The notes under the pieces were generated by a model. It was not told where the DNA came from. It saw only the letters and a list, made by a program, of their open reading frames with translations, and did no database searches. Made by a program: the position numbers and the translations under genes. A stretch of 64,000 nt of DNA from Aplectana chamaeleonis. Lineage: Eukaryota; Nematoda; Chromadorea; Rhabditida; Cosmocercidae. The stretch is taken from assembly GCA_029168955.1 (NCBI GenBank), contig JAPDOI010000020.1, positions 3,278,001 to 3,342,000 on the forward strand, given 5' to 3'. Below, piece by piece: positions 59,801-64,000 of the stretch (positions are counted from its first letter, which is position 1; every line of letters starts with the position of its first letter).

Positions 59801-61730
59801 GTTAGTGAATATTCACATAGATCAAGGTGATGTCTCAATTTCACACAGTTTCTGACCGAAGGCATATGCTGGTGTGTTTAGACTGAGTTCCTGTTTAACT
59901 GTCGCCCAGAACTCAAGCCACACAAGCTGAATCGTCAGAGCGGTTTTGATTTCAGATCCAGGGACGGCATGGTTCTGCAGGCTTATCTTAGTCTACCACC
60001 TGAGGCAAATTCGAAGTGTTTGCTTGAGGCTCCGATATAAAAGCAAGGACAATGTGGTATCCGTTTAGATTCCACTGCGAACCACCCATGACGTTAATGC
60101 AGCTGATCGCAGTTATGCTGAGCTTGGTATGTTACCCTTGGAGCCACAGAAATTAGTCATACTCGTTCACGGTGGACCTAAAGCAAGGGATCACTACGGA
60201 TTTTCGTCTGAGAACGCCTGGCTCACCAATCGCGGCTATGCCGTGCTGCAGGTAAGGCCATTCAGATGCCAAGTGAAAATATTTTGTTCTCGTTGAGATT
60301 AACAAACAGAGACGTTGGCAGGTGAATTTCCGTGGAAGCATCGGCTTTGGAAAGCGTTTCACCAATGCTGCAGATGGTGAATGGGGTCGCAAGATGCATT
60401 TCGATATTATAGACTCGGTTCAATTCGCCATAGACAAGGGAATCGCGAGAAGATCCCATGTGGCTATTATGGGTGGGTTCTTTGCTTCACTAATACTACT
60501 AGCTACCACCTCAGCTATCGCCAATTTGTCCTCCTACGCTAGCTATCTGGGCGTTTTTACTGTAATCCTAATCTCAATTTTTTTCGCAGCAGTCGGCCTA
60601 TCCCCTTCATATTCCTCTTTTCGCTTCCCTGTCGTTTCGCCTAGAAATCGATTTTAGGGGCCAGTTACGGAGGCTATGAGACTTTGGCAGCGCTCACTTT
60701 TACCCCGGATGAGTTTTCTTGTGGAGTTGATATCTTTGGCCCTTCGAACTTGATCACATCACAGCAGACAACACCTATTCTCTGGCCCGGCTCACATGCG
60801 TTCGATGTCCGAATGATGGGAGGGGACAGTATGACGTGAGCCTTTCAAATATGTCTCATAGTGATAAATCGCATAGTAGCTTATCTTTATTTCAGAGAAG
60901 CCGGTCGCCGATGGCTGGCAGACCGCTCACCACTTTTCTTTGCCAATCGAGTAAATAAACCACTCATGATACTTCAGGGAGCTAATGATTACCGTGTCTA
61001 CCAAGAAGAATCCGGTCGGCGCCTCCGCTCCTCCCTGCTTAAATGTTTTCGGCGTGATTTCAGCGTGATTCAGATCAATTCGTGGCCGCCTTGGTAGAGA
61101 ACAACATTCCAGTGAGCTACATTCTCTTCACGGACGAAGGTCATGGTTTTAGAAAGGTTAGTTTCTCAGCCTGCCATTGTCACTAGTTTACTCGCGTGGA
61201 AACCTTCTTAGTGTGATATTTCAGAATAAAAATCGCTTAGCTCAGTACGGTTTCATCGAGAAGTTTCTGAATGCTTGTCTTGGTGGACGATACGAACCGT
61301 ACCGACTAGGACAGTACAACTCAACAGCAAAGGTAAACTGTGTAAGGTGTATTGAAAAGTTGGGTGATTTGACCGACCGGAACGCGCAACATTAACGTGC
61401 ATCATAGAGCTCTTATAAATTGCAATGCTCAGGGCGCCTTTTTTTTGCATGATGCCACTTTTTTTGCGTTTTCTTCGTCCGACTTACAAGTTTCAGGAAG
61501 CCCGCATATGCTGAATAACATAATGTGATCGATTTCAGATATTGTCGGACGGTTTTGCATCCGCTACCGTAGCCCATTCGCTCCATTCGACAGGTTCTAT
61601 AGCAACCACCGTTGCTCCTCTAGACATTAATTGGCCTTTTCCACCGCCAGTTTGGTCAAAGGTTGTTGTTCATCGACAGGCAGTATTCTTGCAGTCCGCT
61701 GTCAACATTTCTACACATGCTTCCTTATGA
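41222..61730 (+). CDS. dpf-6-like: Gene 1: secreted DPF-6-like S9 (prolyl oligopeptidase) family serine peptidase, 18 exons
   Basis: The model starts at ATG 41222-41224 and stops at TGA 61728-61730. It sums to 2223 coding nt (740 aa, close to what I recall for C. elegans DPF-6) with no in-frame stop. The N-terminus MLTITIWLVPLVTATIIPR looks like a signal peptide, so the product is probably secreted. A propeller-like half is followed by the hydrolase domain. The catalytic Ser is in G-A-S-Y-G-G (codon 60663-60665), Asp in GANDYRV (60987-60989) and His in DEGHGF (61142-61144). Introns 3 (6.4 kb) and 5 (8.7 kb) are swollen by transposons. Odd points: intron 4 starts CT, the intron 9 acceptor reads TTTCAT, and intron 11 starts GC. 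A likely role is extracellular peptide trimming; the substrate is unknown. Confidence 0.82.
42070..42252. repeat. Dispersed repeat D, copy 2
   Basis: Partner of 12118-12256 in the same orientation. It lies in gene 1 intron 3, to the left of the CR1 element. Confidence 0.5.
42365..45912 (+). mobile_element. CR1-like non-LTR retrotransposon, nearly complete but inactive
   Basis: An ORF1-like segment at 42420-43018 has a coiled-coil-like start (NVVLQQRIDRLLSRN) and KRSILISRVPESDA. An endonuclease region follows at 43220-43800 (GGGVIIILKKRVG, LFVGDFN, RNILDILLTND, SDHNSITF). The reverse transcriptase follows from 43940: NYRPVSITS near 44522, QHGFVSGRSIETNMLECL near 44640, YFDFSKAFEG near 44735, SGVPQGVVVSSLLFIIYTSD at 44895-44960. 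The catalytic box reads FAEDIKVY in place of FADD. Many stops and frame shifts are present. It ends near a TTATTATTATTAG short-repeat tail. It sits in gene 1 intron 3, same strand as the gene. Confidence 0.8.
45930..47480 (+). mobile_element. RTE-like retrotransposon copy 3, degenerate
   Basis: Pieces in order: KSNQYGFVKECGPTYDIHAT and RLQIEKHREKNRNIHT (46270-46380), then LNMERAFHCAAHDLIWMAF (46376), then LHTDDVMSFAETRKVSEGQ (46634) where the YADD box reads HTDD. Next is FQHSGLRLNVALTEYMECS, and finally RTRWLDC-like and DRNKWRTRTIQADLAS (47260-47370). This is the RTE order of domains, but the sequence differs clearly from 34039-36941, so it is another subfamily. It contains many stops. It ends in a GAAGACGAAG-type run at 47380-47420. 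It lies in gene 1 intron 3. Confidence 0.7.
47625..47960. mobile_element. Foldback element of about 336 bp
   Basis: The terminal inverted repeat of more than 50 bp includes GCTCAGAACACAACGCCTAC on the left and its complement ending in TTCTGAGC on the right. An inner pair CAAAACAGGGGTGCTGGG / CCCAGCACCCCTGTTTT continues the symmetry. It is non-coding and ends about 180 nt before gene 1 exon 4. Confidence 0.75.
48596..48680. repeat. Dispersed repeat I, copy 2
   Basis: Same orientation as 10233-10322, sharing GGAGACGCAGCATACGCA-like sequence. It lies in gene 1 intron 5. Confidence 0.4.
48681..50066. other. Gene 1 intron 5, left part: one short tandem duplication
   Basis: Bases about 49527-49588 hold two copies of a 32-bp unit with GAAGGATCTCGGCAGGTG. 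No exon or transposon was recognised. Frames of 60-79 codons here have no homologue in gene 2. Confidence 0.4.
50067..50781. repeat. Two interlocking, identical direct repeats (A-x-A-B-y-B)
   Basis: Unit A (about 86 bp, starting GGTATATTTGATTCTC) occurs at 50067-50152 and 50299-50384. Unit B (about 91 bp, starting AGCCTGTACACGAACGC) occurs at 50383-50473 and 50688-50778. A2 and B1 are directly joined with a shared AGC at the junction. By eye each pair is identical base for base, which implies a very recent event or an assembly artefact. No coding role was recognised. Confidence 0.8.
51384..51939. mobile_element. TTAA-flanked small inverted-repeat element, family B, intact reference copy
   Basis: It is 556 bp, bounded by TTAAAGGCAGTGGTCACGAT and the inverted ATCGCGACCACTGCCTTTAA. 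The interior carries GTGCACACGTGCACAGC, a near palindrome, and GATGCCGATGATGTGGAGTG. Copies at 2230-3506, 33701-37146 and 55975-56394 align to it. No transposase is encoded. It lies in gene 1 intron 5. Confidence 0.85.
51958..51979 (+). other. SL1 spliced-leader-like 22-mer followed by a GT
   Basis: The 22 nt match the nematode SL1 leader (from memory) at 20 of 22 positions; the differences are at positions 1 and 8. The core ACCCAAGTTTGAG is intact and is followed by GTACCC, in the place where the SL RNA donor GTAAAC would be. Downstream sequence lacks an Sm-site-like AATTTTTGG within about 80 nt, so it does not look like a working SL RNA gene. It is more likely an SL RNA pseudogene. It starts 18 nt after the end of the family B element. 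Confidence 0.5.
52266..54046. mobile_element. hAT-like non-autonomous DNA transposon with perfect 8-bp target duplication
   Basis: The element begins CAGGGATGAGCGGAAAT and ends with the exact complement ATTTCCGCTCATCCCTG. Identical 8-bp flanks ATTGTTAG lie at 52258-52265 and 54047-54054. An 8-bp duplication with CAGGG-type ends is the hallmark of the hAT superfamily. Subterminal regions on both sides carry repeated CGGAAATCGG motifs, possible transposase binding sites. The 1781-bp interior holds a tandem array (52535-52920), GTAACTTG-rich sequence (52930-53490) and a CA repeat (about 53750-53772). No transposase frame was seen. It lies in gene 1 intron 5. Confidence 0.85.
52535..52920. repeat. 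Degenerate 40-50-bp tandem array inside the hAT-like element
   Basis: Around eight variable units share CGCTTGGCGCACTCC, AGTTG(G/A)G(T/C)(C/G)CAACACA and CTTTTC. On the minus strand the array reads as a 136-codon open frame of Cys/Gly/Trp-rich repeats, which I take as a by-product. Confidence 0.65.
54203..54235. repeat. Solitary end of a TTAA-type small element
   Basis: The sequence ATCGTGAACACTGCCTTTAA occurs here as at 2214-2233. No matching opposite end was found nearby, so it is a truncated copy or a solo terminus. Confidence 0.45.
54460..54710 (+). other. Orphan protein-like segments in gene 1 intron 5
   Basis: Two adjacent plus-strand stretches look coding. One frame has LNLITSQVEEGTGPLKSDL followed by EKNFKEKQSGESPQG. 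Another, from about 54618, has GPDGNVVIWIREPGGTLDEY then EAKKEKLENFNRTRK before a stop. The low complexity and charged C-terminus resemble real exons, but I do not recognise the family. They have no counterpart in gene 2 and may be a gene fragment carried in by a mobile element. Confidence 0.25.
55545..55770. repeat. Repeat cluster with three GGTAGCGCTACC palindromes
   Basis: GGTAGCGCTACC occurs at 55577-55588 and 55647-55658, with the variant GATAGCGCTACC at 55663-55674. CGGTGTAG recurs at about 55548, 55709 and 55756. GTAGCAAT/GTAGCATT pieces add further symmetry. It is probably a decayed foldback element. Confidence 0.5.
55975..56394. mobile_element. TTAA-type family B element, inverted and truncated copy
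   Basis: It is collinear with inverted 51384-51780, from GAGCCCACTCGAAATCATCG through CTTTTTGGGCGGAGCTAAG to the terminal ATCGCGAACACCGCC. The side corresponding to 51785-51939 is missing. It lies in gene 1 intron 5. Confidence 0.65.
56474..56687. mobile_element. Foldback element of about 214 bp
   Basis: It is bounded by ATTCATGAACG and CGTTCATGAAT. The arms continue with GGGTCCCGGCAGGGTTTGGTT on the left and AACCAAACCTTGCTGGGACCC on the right. An inner pair GGTTTGGTTCGGTTTTGTTT / CCAAACCAAACCGAACC is present. It is non-coding. Confidence 0.7.
56688..57206. other. Gene 1 intron 5, right end
   Basis: Unassigned sequence with a decayed partial repeat A at about 57075-57125 (TCGCAGCCCCGTTCATTGACC). 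It ends in the TTTCAG acceptor of exon 6. Confidence 0.4.
57601..58845. other. Gene 1 intron 8, left part
   Basis: No exon, shared repeat or transposon was recognised. The 89-codon frame ending at 57717 is exon 8 read through its donor. Confidence 0.4.
58846..59529. mobile_element. Inverted-repeat element of about 684 bp rich in GTTAGTACGCCAGCA
   Basis: Terminal repeats of about 50 bp: the left has GGGCTTAGTACGTCGGCACA and then ACCGTTAGTACGCCAG; the right is the complement, ending AAGCCCAGACTGTCTGAG. The internal motif GCGTTAGTACGCCAGCA recurs in both orientations (58882, 58977-58993, 59390, 59458). No transposase frame was identified. It lies in gene 1 intron 8, 18 nt before exon 9. Confidence 0.75.
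59882..61730 (+). CDS. dpf-6-like: Gene 1, exons 11-18: alpha/beta hydrolase half
   Basis: Exons: 11, 59882-60004; 12, 60069-60251; 13, 60322-60472; 14, 60658-60835; 15, 60896-61014; 16, 61074-61156; 17, 61225-61332; 18, 61539-61730. Exons 11-17 have exactly the same lengths as in gene 2. Exon 12 carries [19 protein letters not shown], exon 13 VNFRGSIGFGKRFTNAADGE, exon 14 the Ser motif [19 protein letters not shown], exon 15 [15 protein letters not shown], exon 16 [17 protein letters not shown], exon 17 LAQYGFIEKFLNACLGGRY. Intron 11 (60005-60068) begins GCAAAT. Intron 13 (60473-60657) is open in frame until just after its end. Confidence 0.85.
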
Positions 61731-61818
61731 ATTCGCAGATGATATTCAGATCTCGGTAGATTCCAAGCCCTGCGCACTGGGCATGCGCTATTCTTTGGCC
61801 TTTTCTGTTTCATTTCAT

Positions 61819-62426
61819 TTAAAGGCATCGTCCACGATGAAAACCGAATTTGGGTTTATGCGTTCATTCGGACTAGTGGGCCATGACAATGTCACTCAGA
61901 AAGTTTGGAGTTACAAAACCGTCTCTGATTGAAGATTCGCTTACCTCAAATTGGCTTCCTGGGTTTGGGGGGGGGCCGGCCTTGGGGTCGATCCGTTGTT
62001 ACAAGGAACAAAGCTCCTGGGTTGCTGACGGCGGGCGTGCCTTGACGCGTCGTAGGGCGCAATACACACGCCAGTCAATTTCGAATTCGGCATCGATCGA
62101 AAGCAGCCGGCAGCACTGGACGCAGCAGGTGGGTAGCCCATTTTAATTCAGCTGAAGTCGTAGTTGAGCGGCATCCTCGGTGAATTGCTTCCAACGCTGC
62201 GCCAAGGAACGAAGCGTAAAACTGTTCCTTGCATTCTCTGCGCAACTATCCCAAGTTGATGCCGGCGCGAAATTCAAATTTGCTATGAACTTTTTAAAAA
62301 TGGGTTTTTCTCAAAAAGTTGACGTTTTCGAGGGGGCGTTTTGCTACCGTTAGTCACTATAGGGATAGTACAACACGAAAACATCAAAAACCCAAATATG
62401 GTTTTCATCGTGTACGATGCCTTTAA
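61819..62426. mobile_element. TTAA-flanked small inverted-repeat element, family E, copy 4
   Basis: It is 608 bp, with ends TTAAAGGCATCGTCCACGAT and ATCGTGTACGATGCCTTTAA. The right third is homologous to copy 2 (8725-9350). It starts 88 nt after the gene 1 stop codon, so it may form part of the gene's 3'UTR. Confidence 0.8.
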
Positions 62427-62961
62427 GCATGGAATACTCTCAATATACTTTCTTTGGACTGAACCATTCTATGTTCCGTCACGAACAACTTTCCTTCATT
62501 ATATGTTTATGTGGTTTACGCATCTATGTCTGACATGGAAAACTTGAATAGGTCGTCCAGGAGCTCGTTTTTCGGGTGCATCTGATTCTAACCCTTCAAG
62601 GGCGAAGTTGCTGGTGGTATAATGTGTAGATTGCCCAAATGAGAAAATTTTCTTGCTAATTTTGTAATTTTTGTTTCCATAATTCAACTGTGATAGGTGC
62701 TTCATGTCGCTGCTAGGCTCTACTAAGGTGTGGCGCATTTTCTTTCGAATATTTCCTTTTTATTTTCATCGTATATGCATGTAACGAATTATTCGCTTGA
62801 GAAAATGACGAGCACCAAACGCTCATCCACCGGCTTTAATAAGTGCACCCTGTGTTTACATAAGAAGAGTGTTGCGCAGTGGTGAAGGACCTGTGTCGGC
62901 TCTAGTTCTATTTTGCCGGTGCAGAGTAGTATGCTGATGCAATCTCTATGGACGTAACGTA
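62427..62961. other. Intergenic region with no recognised gene
   Basis: AT-rich sequence without recognised coding exons. A candidate AATAAA was not seen close to the gene 1 stop. Confidence 0.35.
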
Positions 62962-63114
62962 TGGTTTCCATTTTCGATTTAATTTGACGCATGGATCAGG
63001 AGGCTGGCCGTGAGGAGTTGGCGGTCTCACTGGAGAACGGGGTTTCATTTCGTGTGGGGTGATCTACCTTCGCAGCCCTGTCCATTCATCAGAGTAGAAT
63101 TATTGCGCGAACTC
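62962..63114. repeat. 153-bp dispersed repeat A, copy 4 (inverted)
   Basis: It begins TGGTTTCCATTTTCG and ends GCGCGAACTC, flanked by TA on both sides (CGTA-/-TACAGC). It is somewhat more diverged in its middle than copy 3. Confidence 0.75.
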
Positions 63115-63144
63115 TACAGCCGACGTGGATATTAGTGATGCTTT

Positions 63145-63233
63145 GCGTTCCCAGTTGAAGGTTGGTGCAAACGTGGTGACATATTCTATAACAGAGAAGC
63201 ACCGAGTTAGCGCCAACCTTCAATGGGGAACGG
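63145..63233. repeat. Hairpin of about 89 bp
   Basis: GCGTTCCCAGTTGAAGGTTGG at the left pairs with CCAACCTTCAATGGGGAACG at the right. The loop is about 45 nt. Function unknown. Confidence 0.5.
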
Positions 63234-63429
63234 AAGGTATAACCACGATCCTTGCCGACTGTATATGAACGCACATGGAGTTTACTTGAACTTATTGTTA
63301 CTTACTTGCTTACTTGGTGATCCGTCCTTAGAATCCGGCGATTGCTTCGTTGCAGATTGTAACGCAAATTCCATTCGTTTCTATCTTGAGCTCTTGTCGG
63401 CCAATAAACTAGTTGTGGTGCGCGCGAAG

Positions 63430-64000
63430 TAGGGGTGTGTAGGACGTCGTTGAATTTGTGCAGGACCTCAGTAGGAGTGTGCAGGACATCATGGAACGTG
63501 TGCAGGACCTCAGTAGAAGTGTGCAGGACATCATGGGGCCTAAGCAGGACCCCAGTAGGGGTGTGCAGGACGTCGTAGAATGTGTTCAGGACATCAAGTA
63601 ACTTGTGCAGGACCCCATTAGGGGTGTGCACAACTTCATAGAATGTGCAGGATCTCAGTAGGAGTGTGCAGAACACCTTGAAGCGTGCGCAGGACCTCAG
63701 TGGGGGTGTGCAGGACGTCATGGAACCTGTGCAGGACCCCAGTAGGGGTGTGCAGGACGGTATGGAGCGTGTGCAGGATCCTAGTAGGGGTGTGCAGGAC
63801 ATCATGGAACCTGTGCGGGATTCCAGTAGGGGTGTGCAGGACGTCGCAGAACGTGTGCATGACCTCAGTAGGAGTGAGCAGTATATCAATTAACTTGTGC
63901 AGGACCCCAGTAGGAGTGTGCAGGATCTCAGTAGGAGTGTGCAGGACATCATTGAACGTGTGCAGGACTTCAGTGGGGGTGTGCAGGACGTCATGGAACC
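63430..64000. repeat. 42-bp minisatellite running off the window
   Basis: About 13 units of 42 bp are each made of two similar 21-bp halves, GTGCAGGACGTCATGGAACCT and GTGCAGGACCCCAGTAGGGGT, with scattered changes. The array continues to the last base. Because 42 is a multiple of three and neither strand has stops within the unit, long repetitive frames exist on both strands (14-residue period, for example VQDPSRGVQDVMEP on plus). I treat it as non-coding unless expression shows otherwise. Confidence 0.8.

Noticed and set aside
63302..63889. 195-codon repetitive protein on the minus strand
   Set aside because: It is a read-through of the 42-bp minisatellite, which is equally open on the plus strand; there is no splice or start context.

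Overview
The window looks like a piece of nematode nuclear genome, most likely a clade V strongylid such as a hookworm. Genes are split into short exons by U2-type introns with TTTCAG-like acceptors. Between the exons lie degenerate RTE- and CR1-type non-LTR retrotransposons, small inverted-repeat elements and minisatellites. A 22-nt sequence nearly identical to the nematode SL1 spliced leader occurs at 51958. No bacterial or viral genes, CRISPR array, rRNA or convincing tRNA was seen.

The central finding is a head-to-head pair of secreted serine peptidase genes of the S9 (prolyl oligopeptidase) family, resembling C. elegans DPF-6. Gene 2 runs on the minus strand from 33271 down to 18711. Gene 1 runs on the plus strand from 41222 to 61730. 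Both could be rebuilt base by base as 18 exons with matching phases. Thirteen of the 18 exons have identical lengths in the two genes, and neither model has an in-frame stop (about 759 and 740 aa). Each starts with a signal peptide, continues through a beta-propeller-like N-terminal half, and ends in an alpha/beta hydrolase domain with Ser, Asp and His in the expected motifs. Several introns have non-GT-AG borders at positions fixed by the paralogue. Two further family remnants lie to the left: a terminal exon at 8025-8225 (+) and a stop-containing fragment at 17140-17455 (+).

Layout. 1-8 kb: CR1 fragment, TTAA-flanked small elements (one interrupted by another insertion) and a long inverted repeat. 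8-18 kb: the orphan terminal exon, RTE and other LINE fragments, and two 12-bp minisatellites. 18.7-33.3 kb: gene 2, whose 4.5-kb intron 5 holds palindromes, GC-rich tandem repeats and small elements. 33.3-41.2 kb: the shared 5' region, with a foldback next to gene 2 and a small element split by a near full-length RTE. 41.2-61.7 kb: gene 1, whose introns 3 and 5 hold CR1, RTE, a TTAA element, an hAT-like element with a perfect 8-bp target duplication, and interlocking direct repeats. 61.8-64 kb: another TTAA element, a 153-bp dispersed repeat and a 42-bp minisatellite running off the window.

All coordinates were read by eye. Family names come from recognised motifs, not from a search.
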